Assembly: GCA_028023455.1 (NCBI GenBank)
Contig: JAQFVV010000282.1
Span: 591,713-655,712, forward strand
Length of the DNA: 64,000 nt
Direction: 5' to 3'
Source: Epiperipatus broadwayi
Lineage: Eukaryota; Onychophora; Udeonychophora; Euonychophora; Peripatidae
Positions 13,192 through 25,023 of the stretch are shown in pieces (the stretch's first letter is position 1; the number at the start of each line of letters is the position of its first letter). A program made the translations under genes and the position numbers. Below the pieces are notes generated by a model. It searched no databases and was not told where the DNA came from. It saw nothing but the letters and a program-made list of their open reading frames with translations.

Positions 13192-13666
13192 AAACCACTA
13201 AACATCACATGATCACTATTTCTTATGCTAGCACATTACTGTTATAGTGATCATGTGATGTTTAGTGGCTTAACACCAATCCTGCCTAATAGGATAGTGG
13301 TGGCTATGGTTGTTAAAGAGCCAAAAACACCAAAATGTATGGGTACTGAACTGGGTTCAGACCCATAAGACTATATAGGCCATTGAGCTTAGATTGAAAA
13401 TATTATTGTGTTTTCAATTTTATTCTCATAGTTTTGTAGCTAAGTAGACATAAAAGGTGGCTGCTGGAAGGTTGCTTTAGATCCTAAAATCTAAGTGCAG
13501 TGCTCTCAGATCTAAAGCTCCTCACTGATGAAGATCACAAGCCAGAAAATAGTCTGGGGATATTGGATGAGTAGGCACTAGGTAGGGATTTTATGCACAA
13601 GCCTTCTGGCATTCATTGACTACTCTGGTTGGCACTGAGTGGCACTACTGTATGGTGAGTTTTGCC
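13192..13666 (+). mobile_element. Group W hammerhead retroelement with 13-bp target duplication
   Basis: A 475-bp insertion flanked by TGTCTTTTTAATT (13179-13191 and 13667-13679). It begins with an inverted piece: CACTAAACATCACATGATCA near 13197 is mirrored at about 13246-13268. The rest reads through the W unit (TTAACACCAATCCTG onward), a hammerhead-like motif at 13519-13560, and ends at the constant W 3' end GAGTTTTGCCTG. The long TSD and the 5' inversion indicate insertion by target-primed reverse transcription and not by a DNA transposase. No protein is encoded, so it needs enzymes in trans. Confidence 0.75.
13519..13560 (+). ncRNA. Hammerhead ribozyme motif, group W, weakened
   Basis: Stem I TCCTCA / TGGGGA (13519-13524 with 13555-13560), core CTGATGA at 13525-13531, GAA at 13545-13547, and cleavage triplet GTC at 13552-13554. 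Stem II has a T where other copies have G (GAT versus GGC), and stem III has lost a pair (AATAGT). The architecture is clear but activity is doubtful. Confidence 0.7.
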
Positions 13667-13879
13667 TGTCTTTTTAATTCAAAGTAAATAAATAAAAGCA
13701 TTTATTATAAAATATTTTTTATATCTATTATTTTTCAGTTTTTAGCATTAAGGTTGAAAGCAAAATCATATGTAGTAAATAAAAATTATTTAGAATATAT
13801 TTTTATAATCAAGATTTAGGTTTATTTCAATTTTAAAAAGTCAGGTTAAAATACTTTTTAATAAAAAAAAAAATTAATA

Positions 13880-14045
13880 TATATATATACACCCTAAACA
13901 TCACATGATTATTTTTTATGCTTACACAAGCTGTTTATGCAGAGGCTAAAATCTCCATACAGTAGCACCACTCAGTGCTAGCCAGAGTAATCACAAGCCT
14001 TCTTGATCCATTGATTACTCTGGCTTGCACTGAGTGGTGCATTAT
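13880..14045. repeat. Group W foldback fragment
   Basis: CTAAACATCACATGATTA near 13892, then the W terminal segment in inverted orientation (CTCCATACAGTAGCACCACT at 13951-13970), then a short direct-orientation segment ending in TGCACTGAGTGGTGC. It is a short W-derived hairpin like those at 27461 and 25390. Confidence 0.65.
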
Positions 14046-14547
14046 TAAAAATTTATTGAAGTGATAATCAATGCCTTTGAAATTTGATATCATAATATTA
14101 GAAATTTCATTTGCCAATCTTTTTGGATTTAAGAAATTAGGGAATCTACCTAAATATTTTAGTGACATGTTGTATTGCCAGTGATTTATAACAAATGTAC
14201 AAAATTTGAACAAATTCCATTAAATATAAATATATTAAACTGTGATCTTAAAAATTTTATCTATATAAACCTTGAAACAAACAAGCAGAGATTCAGACTT
14301 AAATAAAAGCATGCAAAGGCAAATAAATTTATATTTAATAATCAAAATTCAGAGCTTCATCTTCAAACATAGAATTTATAAATCACTTAATTGTGTTCTG
14401 TGCAATGATATCTGTCACCATTTTATCAGATTGTTGGACAATTCATTAATATGTTTCAAGATGATAGGTCCTATCCCAAAATATAGTAACAAATTTGATG
14501 TTTGTTCTTTAGAGATAATTGCTAATCCTGCTAAATTTCAATGCCTA
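14046..14547 (+). pseudogene. Possible degraded coding segment, function unknown
   Basis: An open frame of 107 codons at 14272-14595 is interrupted near its end by a W element whose target duplication makes the junction clear. Reading across the duplication, plus-strand coding-like sequence seems to resume after 15358 for roughly 300 bases with a few stops, and a compatible stretch precedes at about 14050-14200. No family is recognised. It may be a remnant of an old mobile-element gene or chance. Confidence 0.2.
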
Positions 14548-14753
14548 ATAAATGCCTATAATCACATGATCACCATCTCTTATACTAGCACATAATTGTT
14601 TATAAACAAGGCAAATCTCTCCTTAGATTGAAAATATTTTTTGTGTTTTCAATTTCATTCTCATGGTTTTATAGTTAAGTAGAGATAAAAAGTGGTTGCT
14701 GGAGGGTTACATTATATCCTAAGATCTAGATGCAGTGCTCTCAGATCCCAAGC

Positions 14754-14794
14754 TCCTCACTGACAAAGGCCACAAGCCAGAAACTAGTCTGGGA
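14754..14794 (+). ncRNA. Hammerhead ribozyme motif, group W, core mutated
   Basis: Stem I TCCTCA / TGGGA, stem II GGC-CACAA-GCC, GAA, stem III AC-TA-GT and triplet GTC are all present. The core reads CTGACAA instead of CTGACGA (G8 to A), which should abolish cleavage. Confidence 0.75.
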
Positions 14795-15189
14795 TATTGG
14801 ATGACCTAGGCATTAGATAGGGATTTTATGGATAAGCCTTCTGGCATTCATTGATTAGTCTGGTTGGCCCAGGGTGGCACTACTGTATGAAGAGTTTTGC
14901 CTTCTAGTATAAGAGATGGTGATCATGTGATGCTTAATGGTTTAACACCAATCCTGTCTTATAGGATAGGGTTGGCTATGGTTGTTAAAGAGCCAAAGAC
15001 ACCAAAATATATGGGTGCTGAACTGAGTTCAGATCCATATGACTATATAAACTATTGAGCTAAGGTTGAAAATATTTTCATGTTTTCAATTTCATTCTCA
15101 TGGTTTTATAGTTAAGTAGAGATAAAAGGTGGTGCTGGAGGGTTGCATTAGATCCTAAGATCTAGGTGCAGTGCTCTCAGATCCAAATC

Positions 15190-15230
15190 TCCTCACTGAC
15201 GAAGGCCACAAGCCAGAAAATAGTCTGAGA
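15190..15230 (+). ncRNA. Hammerhead ribozyme motif, group W, core intact
   Basis: Stem I TCCTCA (15190-15195) with TGAGA (15226-15230), core CTGACGA at 15196-15202, stem II GGC-CACAA-GCC flanked by one A on each side, GAA at 15216-15218, triplet GTC at 15223-15225. Stem III is reduced to one pair by a C-to-A change (AATAGT versus ACTAGT). Confidence 0.75.
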
Positions 15231-15359
15231 ATATTGGATGAATAGGCATTAGATAGGGATTTTATGCACAAGCCTTCTGGCATCCATTGATTACTCTGGT
15301 TGGCACAGGGTGGCACTACTGTATGGAGAGTTTTGCCTTGTTTATAAATGCCTATAATG

Positions 15360-17760
15360 TTGGTAATTTTACCATATTATTGAAACATGAAATTACATTA
15401 CACATTATGCTGTAGAACAATAAATATCTTATGAAGTTTATTGAAAAGAAAAATTCTGGTTGTTTTTGCAATCTGGCATCCATTGATTTAAAATAAAATG
15501 TACCAATGTCTGTTTGACATAGCAATGGAATGAATGTTGATGTTTATGACTTAGATCAAAATTAAGGGCACAAGATCCATGATGGACAAAAGTTTAGAAT
15601 AATTATGAGATTAAAATTACAGAGGAAATGGAATCATTTGACCTTATAATCACATCAGATCTTTTTGCTTGCATTGAAAATAACTGTAAACCTAAAAAAA
15701 ACATTACAATCCTATTAAAATAATAGATAATACTTTCTATATAATAGTTATGGTATTTCAAACAGATAGAGGAAATATATATTATTCACTTCAAAGCTAC
15801 AATACATTGTCATCATTGTAAATTAATATAATCATTATAAAACTAAAAAAAGATAGAAGAGAGAAAAAATAAAAGTTGATAAAACAAAAAAAAAAAAATA
15901 GCTTGCTTGTTGAAGAACAATATTACTGACACAAAAAAAGGAGGCCACCCAAATCAATCAACGTATATAAACTTAATCTTAAATGGCATCAAGATCATGA
16001 ACTGCTTATTTTTGCCTTTTATGTTACTAGTGAAGGCATAAAGATATACCTATGATAGTAACCTTACTAAGTCATTAAGGAAGGCACATTAGTACCTTTT
16101 CAATTTTATATGCATTTAAATAAGAGGCTTCAATAATTATTTTAAAAAAATTATTAGTGATATTTTATTATGTTGAGTATCAGATTATTATGGCACATAG
16201 ATTTAAATGTGGTATTTACCACCTCACTAAAAATAAAGGGGCACTTTTTTAATAAAAAGAAAAGAGAAAAAATTTCAAATATTTTTTCAAAAAAAATATA
16301 TATATATATAATTAACTGTTTAAAATGGTAGATTTAACATATATGTTAAGCATTGCTTGGCTACATATTAAAGTAACATTATTCAAGTTTATTAAACTTT
16401 ACCGGGGGGGGGGGGTAAACTTATAACATTTTTTTTTTAAGTTAAAATATATAGCCTCTAATTAATTTATTTTTTTTGTACATTAAATTTTTTTTTTTTT
16501 TTTTGGTAGTAGATAAACAGATTTCATTCTTCAATAAAAATATTACGTTTTTGATTCATTTTTGTAAGCTAAAAATCATATTATTTTTTAAAAAAAAAAA
16601 ACAAGAGATAAGAAAAATAAAATCTAAAGTAAAACATTTATTAGTTTGCTTGCATGGGTCTGTCATATAACCAAGAAATTTTGGCCATAAAAACTATTTT
16701 TTTGCATTATTCTCTTTTTTCCCCTGCAACTGACCTAGAATGAAGAGCCCAAACTTACAAGAAGAAAAATAGAATAATTTGTTACTATAAGTTGCTGTTT
16801 AAAACCAATATTAATACTTGTGAGTAAATAGATAGCTAATATTCCAATAGAGAAATAGAAAATAATAATGTCTATAAATGAATGGCCAATATGAATGAGT
16901 AAATCCCACCTTTATATATCCTGACCACATTTTTTGCCATTGATGACTGGTCTACTTCTCAGAGTATCTTTGCCTGCTAAATGTTTTATTTAAATAGTCT
17001 GCTGCAGAGGGAAGGAAGAGTAAAGGATAGAACATCTGTTTAAAAAAACAACTCTCATAACAAATACTTTCCAAGGGACCAGAACTGCAAACAAATATAT
17101 TACTATTATTTCACATATCTGTATGCTAGATAACCTGGAAAAATAAATCTATAAACCAAAAAAATGAATAGCCTTTCCAGCTGTTAAACCATAGAGGGAT
17201 TTATTATGACATTTAAAAAAAATGAGCATATGAGCACATATAACGGCAAGCCCAGAGAAAACTAAATTAGTATGTACTTGGAACTATAAACTTAAATGAG
17301 CTCTGTAATCAAAGGTGACAGTATATTTTGATTATTGTTCTTTTTTTAAAATTTTCAGGCCCTAGAATGCATTAATTGTCAGTGCATTGTTTTTATTGAT
17401 GTTTTATTTGTTTTGTATTTGAAGTAATTGGAAAGATGTGATTATTGTTGTTGGTTTGCATGTAAAAAGAAAATGCTTTTAATTCTAGAAGTTAGGGGGT
17501 GATATTTGAAAACGCATTTATAATTTTTTTTTATGATTAAGATTAATTTGTTAATTTTTATAAAAATGTCTGTCTTCTTATTCTTGGCAGCCTTTTAAAG
17601 TAGTTGTAAAATCTTGGAGTTTGAGGAATAAATGTATAATAATTGTATTGAGGATTAGTTTATCATGTGAAAAAATAAAATGCCATACTATTTGTGCTCA
17701 TTACTTATAAATATTTCATGATCACATGATCCATTGGCTGACTGCGGTTGAATTATAGTA
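15360..17760. other. AT-rich DNA, nothing recognised
   Basis: Apart from homopolymers (including a run of nine or ten G near 16404) and low-complexity open frames such as 16476-16670, I see no gene, repeat family or structured element. Confidence 0.5.
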
Positions 17761-17770
17761 AGAAATATAG

Positions 17771-17935
17771 ATAAACTCTTATTACAAGTATATATATATA
17801 TATAACTAGGAATAATCAATTTGATGTATTTAATTACATAACTACTGAAGCAATAAACTCTTATTACAAGTATATATATATATAACTAGGAATAATCAAT
17901 TTGATGTATTTAATTACATAACTACTGAAGCAATG
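17771..17935. repeat. Tandem duplication, about 82-bp unit
   Basis: ATAAACTCTTATTACAAG occurs at 17771 and again at about 17853, each followed by (TA)n, AACTAGGAATAATCAATTTG and CATAACTACTGAAGCAAT. The copies are nearly identical except for the TA count, so the duplication is young. Confidence 0.85.
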
Positions 17936-18117
17936 TACATTGAGTGAGTAAAAAATCTCTAAGACCCTCTAGACAACCAGTACAAAATATATAAATAAAA
18001 AGACATTTTTTGCGGGTTTATCCAAATTAAAAAATTTAAATATTAATGTATCGACGTTTCAACTTGATCACACAAGTCATCTACTGGGTCATAAAAAGTA
18101 TATATATAACCAAAATG

Positions 18118-18402
18118 TCTCCAAATTCACAACTGAACTATACTAGCCAAAAAGTATGAACTCTAAAACACAACCAATGGTTTTATTGCTACAAGCAGAC
18201 TTCTCAAGTATAAAGAACTACAAAATAAAAACTAGCCAAAACTCTAAAACACAACCAATTGGTTTTACTGTTACAATTAGACTTCTCAAGGGTAAAGTTA
18301 TCTGGTGGTTCTTTACACTTGAGGTCTTCTTGTAGAGTGAAACCATTGGTTGTGTTTTAGAGTTCGTATTTTTTGACTAGTCTAGTTGAGTTGTGAATTT
18401 GG
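18118..18402. repeat. Foldback made of PLE-associated hammerhead-like repeats
   Basis: CCAAATTCACAACTGAACTA near 18120 is mirrored by TTGAGTTGTGAATTTGGG near 18400. Between them are two minus-strand and one plus-strand copies of a motif that also lies directly downstream of the PLE fragment at 63372-63590. On the minus strand each reads TTGAGAA, a stem II hairpin around TTGTA, then ACC-ATT-GGT. It resembles a hammerhead in which core positions 3 and 8 are U and A. Confidence 0.55.
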
Positions 18403-18479
18403 GTTAATTTTGATTATTTTATTGACTAATTTGTCTGTAGGCTTTTAAGGTTTATATGTATAATATTTAAATATATGTA

Positions 18480-19040
18480 CATTGGCTATACTAAACTTAA
18501 CATAATTATAAGGGGCTTGAACTCAAACTTTCAAGCTCCCTACATCTATCCAATCTATCTCACACAACTGATACATATGTGAAAAAAATAAATGATCTCC
18601 AATGTACATAATTCATGCTGAACCAACACTCATCAGTTGGTCCAGATCACCATCTCCCACACATACATACAATCAGTGCTCAGTTTATATTAAGATAGGA
18701 AATGTTTAAACTTTAATGGAGAAGGTTCAATCTTCTCTGCTCTCCAACTCTTCAGCCATCCATTTCATTGAAAGTCTGAGAATGTAATGCTCAAAGCTCT
18801 TGTTGATTCCATGTTGACCTTAAGTCAATCTGACCCCTCACATACAGTATCTTAATATGTCAATTTAATTATACAGAAGAGGTATGGGCAGAATACTGCC
18901 TGAATATATAATATTTAAATAAATGTATATTGTCTGTACTAAACTTAATGTAGTTATAAGGAATTTGAACTCGAACTTTCAAGCTCCCTACATTTATCCA
19001 ATCTATTCCACACAACTGATACACATGACCACACAAGTGT
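18480..19040 (-). repeat. Group V hammerhead repeat, tandem of about 1.2 units
   Basis: The segment AACTTTCAAGCTCCCTACAT occurs near 18525 and again near 18975, a 449-bp unit repeated head to tail. The minus-strand hammerhead at about 18603-18645 keeps CTGATGA and stem II, but the base after GAA is changed (GAATT), breaking stem III. Confidence 0.7.
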
Positions 19041-19265
19041 TAAGTATAAACATTGTTTCAAGTTTTTTTTTAATTTACATTTTTATGTTTTCAAATACTA
19101 ATATTGTCCAATAAATAGACATTTTATGTGAATAGTTGTTTGTATTTAATCATTTTTTATCATTGTTTTGTTATTTTCTCAATAAACTAATAATGTTAAT
19201 ACTAAATGTGAATATGCTGGAATGAAAGTTTCATAAATAGATGAGAGTTTGAAGTTATCTGAATT

Positions 19266-19376
19266 TTTTTTTTTCATTTGTCATAGCATCGGCCGGGACG
19301 CGAACCCACAACCGTCTGCAACCAACTACTTGCTTGCAAGGCGGTTGCGATGACCTCTTGGCTAACAACGCTTGAC
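19266..19376 (-). repeat. tRNA-like SINE, copy 1 (poly-T side left)
   Basis: Read on the minus strand: GTCAAGCGTTG, A-box-like region, anticodon-arm-like hairpin, B-box-like GGTTCGCGTCC, GCTATGACA, then poly(A). This subtype carries a duplicated TTGCAAGCAAGTAGTTGGTTG segment, shared with the copies at 35319 and 47392. Confidence 0.8.
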
Positions 19377-20055
19377 AAGAATTTTAACAATTATCATTGT
19401 CGATTCTTTCTAAACATGAGATGCTTTTAAAAAAGTTGTGATATATAAATTTGTATTTTAATACTCATCAGTCAAGAATGTATTAAATAAAGTACTTTTT
19501 TTGTTGTTATTTAGTTTATTTATCTGTCTGTGGCATTCTTAACTTATTGTTTTCATTTCAAATATATTTATAACAATTCACTGTAGATCCTGAGAAATCA
19601 TGTTTTGAGCTGGGCAAAATATTAAGATGTTATTAGAAAAAAACTTGGTAATGTTGTCAGGTGGTATTACTGAAGAAAATGGCAGTCAATGTTAGGATTC
19701 AAACCCCATCTATAAAAAAATAAATACTTATGGTTACAAGTTAAGTATGATCATCTGAGAGATGATTTGACACTTGCTGATCAGGAAGTGTAAACTGGGT
19801 ATCTTATATAAAGTAGTTATATTAGATGTATAGTTTGATCATCATCATCAATATTAATTCTAATTATATTTAATTAGTTAAACTTAAGATTCGATAATTT
19901 GTTCATTAAACTGATTCATCAGAGTGTTGTAAAGGGAATCTAACTATAGATTAATGTATTCATTTGCATATATATATATATATATGAATCATCAAAAGAG
20001 ACACATTTAATTCTCCGTATTATATAAACATCGAAAGACAATGGGATTTGTTATC

Positions 20056-20586
20056 TAATAGTAATAATAAAAAGTCAGATGTCACATGACTTATATATAG
20101 CTTGCAATTACCAATATGTAAACTTAAGAGTATGCTAACGCTCTAAACAAGCTTTTTTTTTATTATTATTATTATAATAAATGCTACTACAAGAGAAGGC
20201 ATTCAAATCATCTTTATCTTAGATTGTCCCCATCCCCAGACCGGTTTCGACCTATAGGTCTCTTCAGTGAGGAGTTGGGACATTAGATTCAAAAAACCAA
20301 CTCAAGCTAAGCATTTATCTAAAAGATAATTCTCAAGAAGATCTAAACCTTTAGACATTTGCATGTCTTTAAAGTCAGCTCTCCAACTGAAAAAATTATA
20401 AGGGCCTGAACTTAATTCAGATACTCCATATATTAATAGGCTTAGCCATTTAATTTAGCCAAAGCCCCAACAGCAAAATAATAATAGTAATAATAAAAAG
20501 TCAGATGTCACATGACTTATATATAGCTTGCAATTACCAATATGTAAACTTAAGAGCATGCTAACGCTCTAAACAAGCTTTTTTTT
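20056..20586 (-). mobile_element. Group X hammerhead element, tandem with 104-bp direct-repeat arms
   Basis: The stretch starting TAATAGTAATAATAAAAAGT at 20056 recurs at 20482, giving a period of 426 bp. The arms (about 20056-20160 and 20482-20586) differ at about one base. The single full unit between them holds an intact hammerhead on the minus strand. Segments such as AGCATTTATCTAAAAG and GTCACATGAC relate X to group C. No open reading frame is present. The architecture equals a retrozyme-like 1.25-mer. Confidence 0.8.
20233..20273 (-). ncRNA. Intact type I hammerhead ribozyme
   Basis: On the minus strand: stem I TCCTCA (20273-20268) pairs with TGGGGA (20238-20233). The core is CTGAAGA (20267-20261), and stem II is GACC with loop TATA and GGTC (20260-20249). 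GAA (20248-20246) follows, then stem III AC-CG-GT (20245-20240), and the cleavage triplet is GTC with C17 at 20239. Every universally conserved core base is present and all stems pair. The very short stem III matches the diminished-stem-III hammerheads known from Penelope-associated repeats, which may act as dimers. Confidence 0.9.
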
Positions 20587-21562
20587 TTTTTATTATGATA
20601 AATGCTAAAATTTCAGGTATAATTGCTGCCTAATTAGATCATAGATATCATTGTATTTCAGTGCTCTATCACACGCGCGCGCACACACTCATATATATTC
20701 GTCCATAGAAGGCTACTCATTTCTAACAATAATGTAGAACATATTCTAACATGACCTTACTTTAGAGTTTTAAACTGCATAACTTATAAAAAAAAAAAAA
20801 ATGCAATCTTATATTTTGTGTCACTTAAATTAAAAAGAGACTTTAATGATAGACACCATTTTCTAATTAATCTAATATAATCTTAACTTGCCTTTGTATT
20901 AAAGTGCATTAACACAGATATGTATATATGCGTGTGTTTTCTACGTATGTACATGATTTTAATCTAAAACTTTATATTTCTGCCCCTTTATCTTCTTTAT
21001 GTTGCTTTCAAGAGAAGAAAATTAAATTAATAGTTTATATTTTATTGATAATTTTACTCCGCAAACATAAATTTTCTACTTTTAAATAAATAAAAGTTGC
21101 TTCTTAATACTATTCCAGCGTTTTTCTCATTTAATTCTCAATGTAGGTTAATTTTCAATGATCTAGAAGCATTTTTGAAGTTAATTTATTTGCACATCTA
21201 TAACAACAACTTTGGATTAAAATCATTTTTAATAAAAATATTTCCTTAAGCTATTTGAATTTTTATACCTAAAAGGAAATCACCTATTTAAAATGAATAA
21301 TACTTTTAAAAGCCTGAATAAATTAGGTCATAATAAGGGATAGAAGAAAAATTAATAATTGTACCAGTAGTGAAATCATTGGCATTCAATAACTCGATTT
21401 TAAAATCATATTACTTTTTACATATAAAATCAAAGATCTTGAAAGACAAATACCGTATAGAATGCATGTGCGTGTAATATGTATATACATAGACACACGT
21501 GTACTATCAGAAATCATTTAACGATAGGAGTGCATTATTGAATACATATTTAATATATAATT

Positions 21563-21670
21563 GTTTTTTTTTTAATATGTCAAAGCGTTGACCGGGAAGG
21601 ACCGGGAAGCGAACCCGGGCCGGCTGCTTGGAAGGCAGCTACGCTAACCGCTAGGCCACCAATGCTTGAC
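21563..21670 (-). repeat. tRNA-like SINE, copy 2, with 12-bp target duplication
   Basis: Flanked by TAATATATAATT (21551-21562 and 21671-21682). On the minus strand it runs GTCAAGCATTGG, GGCCTAGCGGTTAGCG (A box), hairpin GCTGC-CTTCCAA-GCAGC (anticodon-like TCC), GGGTTCGCTTCC (B box), AACGCTTTGACA, poly(A). A short duplication of the ACCGGGA segment lies at 21591-21608. Confidence 0.9.
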
Positions 21671-22673
21671 TAATATATAATTATTTTAGATACATTGAGT
21701 ATACTATTTAAATAATAATAAATGGTTAAATTCAGTATATTAAATGTAAAACATTAGAAACATCAAAGAATCACTTTTACGCATTTGAATACAATGTCTT
21801 TTTAACAATATTTGATTATATTATATTTTTTAAAAAAGCATTGAATTCAAATGCATAGATGAAGCTATTTTTTGATATTTTAATGCGAAATGGAATTAGA
21901 AAATTTTAGAAAATAAGTTATATCAAATAAAGAACAAATACTGTTTCATCAAAACATATGTAGTTTTATGTCAAAGGTATTATATTACATACCCCTATCA
22001 CGTGACTCCAGTTTAAAATATTGCTAGTTCGGCAACATAATCTTTTTCTTTCACCACAGCTATGACCTTAACATAAACTTCTTCTATTACTTATCAAAGC
22101 TTTCGTTAAGTAGTGTTGCTGTGCTGAAAGAAAAACATATCGCTATTTAAAATAATAAATGATAGTTTATTATATATAAAAATAATGTTGCTAATATTAA
22201 TTTTACTCATGTTTTTTGTGGCAATTGACAAATAAGCAGTAAATTCCTTGATTAACATATTTTTTGACAATATCTGTTGTTATGAACCTAAAAAATGCCC
22301 GATAAAGATAACAACGCAATTTCTATTTAATTTTAATTTAAACTTTAATAATGATGTATGTATGTTGTGTTTAACCAATTATTTACATTTTTAAACGTTA
22401 ATGTGATAGCAAAGTTAATTAAAAATGAGTTTTGTTGAAAGTTCTTTATTATTTATTAACATTAATCTGTTGCAAAAAAGGCTTTAATTAAATTACTACT
22501 AAAATTTATAATCAAACTGATATTAAATTGAATATTATTATGACTGAAATTAAAGTTCGTGTTGCTATATTTATTAAATGTCAATTGATTTCTAAAGCTA
22601 CTGATAATATCAACATCATTATTGACAGAATATATCAACAAGTGATTGGTTGTTTTATCTTCAAAAGTTGCAA

Positions 22674-22778
22674 AGTCAATCGTTGGTGGTCGAGAGGTCA
22701 GCACAACTGCATTACAAGCAGTTGTCCTGGGTTAGCGGGTTCACTTCCCGGCCGATGCTATGACACATGGGCAAAAAA
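22674..22778 (+). repeat. tRNA-like SINE, copy 3, with target duplication
   Basis: GTCAATCGTTGGTGGTCGAG through GCTATGACACATGG and a poly(A) run. Flanks repeat AAAGTTGCAA on both sides. The anticodon-like loop is CATTACAA, and the B-box region is GGGTTCACTTCCCGG with an inserted short duplication. Confidence 0.85.
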
Positions 22779-23367
22779 AGTTGCAATGTAAAAGATCATG
22801 AAAATGTCTATAGAGAAGAAGAATTAAATTAACATTAGTATTATCATTTACATATTTGTGTGATGTCTAATCAATTACACACACACACACATCTACACAC
22901 CCCTACATGCCACACCCATATATGAATAAAATGTGATCTGGGTACATCTGTGTATAATTTATTGTATAAAAATACATACATCATTTTGGCCAGGTCACAC
23001 TGGTGATTAACTGGATAATAAATATTATGAAAATAGTTGTTGTAGTGGTGCTGTAAATAATTCATTTGTATTTCATGAAAATATTTTAATATATATATAT
23101 ATAATAAGTTGACTATCATTAATCCAAAACAAAGTTAATTTCTAATACCACACCCTGTTTGAAATTGTAACCTCCATCAGTATGGTCAATGAAAGTGTGA
23201 GAAGAATAAAATTTCTGAAGTATTTGAATGTATCCATTATCATATTTATGATGAATTTATTAAAAGTGTATTAATTTCTTAAGATTTTGTACTTATTATA
23301 TATTTAATTCTAGTTTTGAATTGTAATATATAATATTGATTTTGTCTCTTCATTTGCATTTAATTCA

Positions 23368-23550
23368 AATTTGCATATGTTTATTCATCTATGAAATGAA
23401 GTGGTTTCTATCTCTTTTATAGCATAAAGCTGAATGCATTATGATTATGGTAAACTTCACTGAAAGTGCACTCAGCTTTATGTTATAAAGAAGAAATAAA
23501 TCACTTCATTATGCAAACAAATAAAAAAACATATGCAAATTTGAATTGTA
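23368..23550. repeat. Foldback hairpin element, about 180 bp
   Basis: ATTCAAATTTGCATATG near 23371 is mirrored by CATATGCAAATTTGAAT ending near 23546. The arms continue inward through GAAGTG and CATAAAGCTGA segments, leaving a short loop near 23450. No coding capacity; MITE-like. Confidence 0.75.
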
Positions 23551-23699
23551 ATACGTAGTACATTCAAATAACACCAATTATGGCAAGGGTAAACATTAAT
23601 CATGCTGATATAAAAAACATAAAGAGGCATACTTTATTACTAGTAATAACAATTCCATCAACAGATGCAACACATGCTTCGATATTTCCAAACGCTGGG

Positions 23700-23845
23700 C
23701 TACTTAAATAATTTGCATATAGTTTGCATATCATCACTTACTTTCTATTCTGCACCATTTATCACTATGGCTATGAGAAAGCGCTTAGCCATTTAACTTT
23801 GTATAGACTTATAAGAATAATTCTTATAGCTTCTCTTTCCAGCAC
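23700..23845 (+). repeat. Upstream terminal-repeat remnant of the PLE at 24.6-25.1 kb
   Basis: TTTGCATATAGTTTGCATAT, then GGCTATGA and GAAAGCGCTTAGCC, correspond in order to the segment after the PLE stop codon (24962-25070). Direct repeats flanking a PLE body are the expected pseudo-LTR arrangement. In this copy the stem II part of the ribozyme-like motif is deleted. Confidence 0.45.
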
Positions 23846-24600
23846 CTCACACACTTCTAATTTTGTTATAAAATAGTTATATAATTTAGTCAAAGGTTTA
23901 GGGAAATGTTCCTTATGAACAAATAAAAATTAATAAATTTTTATAACAGGAAATATTGTGGCATTTTTCACAGCAGCATATATTTCAAATTTCTCCTTTT
24001 TTTTTAATAATAAATACTTTACAAGTCTATATTATTTATAAATGTTTATAATATTATAGATTTTGTATTAAATAGTGTGCATATAAAAATACACGATTCA
24101 AAAAATAAATGCAAACTGCAATCCATATGAAATTAATTAACAGATAATTTGATCAATAGTTTAGAAATTTATTTTTTTATTACTAAGTAAAAATTAATTG
24201 TTGGTTTACTCAATGCAAGAAAAATTATATCCAGAGATTAAAATACATAAAGTAGGTTTACCTGATAAAACGTTTAAAAAAATGTCAGGGGTGCAATATG
24301 AATATTAAGCTGAAAACCACTTTCAACTTCAATCAATATATTCAGTACCCCAAAGTAGAACATAATTTGTCAGTTGTTTTGTACCATGGAGATGTGCATA
24401 TTTATCTATCTTCTTAGTATTGTTAGATGCAGAAAATAATTTGTAAGCAATATTCTGCATAATTTAGTTTTTAATATGTTTACTGTGTGCAATATTTGAT
24501 ATTGGCACATGGTATTTGTGTAACAATTTAAATTTGTACTTAATTGTGTTTCATTTTTTAAAATAATAATGTAATTTTATTTAAAATGTTTTTTTTATAA

Positions 24601-24961
24601 TTCCTTTTATGAAACATAGCTACTGATCAAACCCCATGGGCCATGTATAACATTACATGCTCTTACAATGGTTGCAAAGCCTCATGATGGTGAGGCCAGA
24701 ACCACTATAGCTTCTAGGTTATCACAGCATAGATATAGGTATAATAGGTCACAGACCAACCCAGAATGGAGTTTAAAATTCACACAACTTCAAAAAGTAC
24801 TTGGACATGAGCTCAAACCACCTTTGCAAAATTGGTTTTGTAGTACTGGGAGGCACAATGTTAAATGTAAGGTGAAGGAATCTTACTTCATAGTGGAAGA
24901 CTCCTTCACCATAAATCACAAAGAATCATATTTTGCTATATTCAAAAGATGGACAAATTGA
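24601..24961 (+). pseudogene. Penelope-like element, GIY-YIG endonuclease end, frameshifted
   Basis: Sequence from 24640 translates as a cysteine-containing YNITCSYNGCKAS segment in one frame, then shifts to the frame of 24668-24961 with GEARTTIASRLSQH, a GHELK segment and C-terminal KVKESYFI. This order (zinc-like cysteines, YxGET-like motif, conserved arginine, late H and K/E residues) is typical of the C-terminal GIY-YIG domain of Penelope-like retroelements, which nicks target DNA. The reverse transcriptase part is missing upstream. A ribozyme-like hairpin follows the stop at 25024-25066. It is dead because of the frameshift and truncation. Confidence 0.75.
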
Positions 24962-25023
24962 CTCATTTGCATAAAGTTTGCATATTGTACATGCATACTG
25001 ATTCCAATGAGTGAGTCATAACA

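Larger units (their letters stand above)
14563..15343 (+). mobile_element. Group W hammerhead retroelement, tandem of nearly two units
   Basis: A 781-bp insertion flanked by a perfect 15-bp target duplication ATAAATGCCTATAAT (14548-14562 and 15344-15358). The 5' end is an inverted piece of the W unit, followed by two W units in direct tandem. TTGAAAATA recurs at 14628 and 15066, giving a unit of about 438 bp. It ends in GTTTTGCCTTGTTT. Two hammerhead motifs are included, one per unit. More than one unit per insertion implies a multimeric or circular RNA template. Confidence 0.8.

Noticed and set aside
22871-23119. 82-codon minus-strand frame
   Set aside because: Low-complexity, includes (AC)n-derived residues, no family similarity visible.
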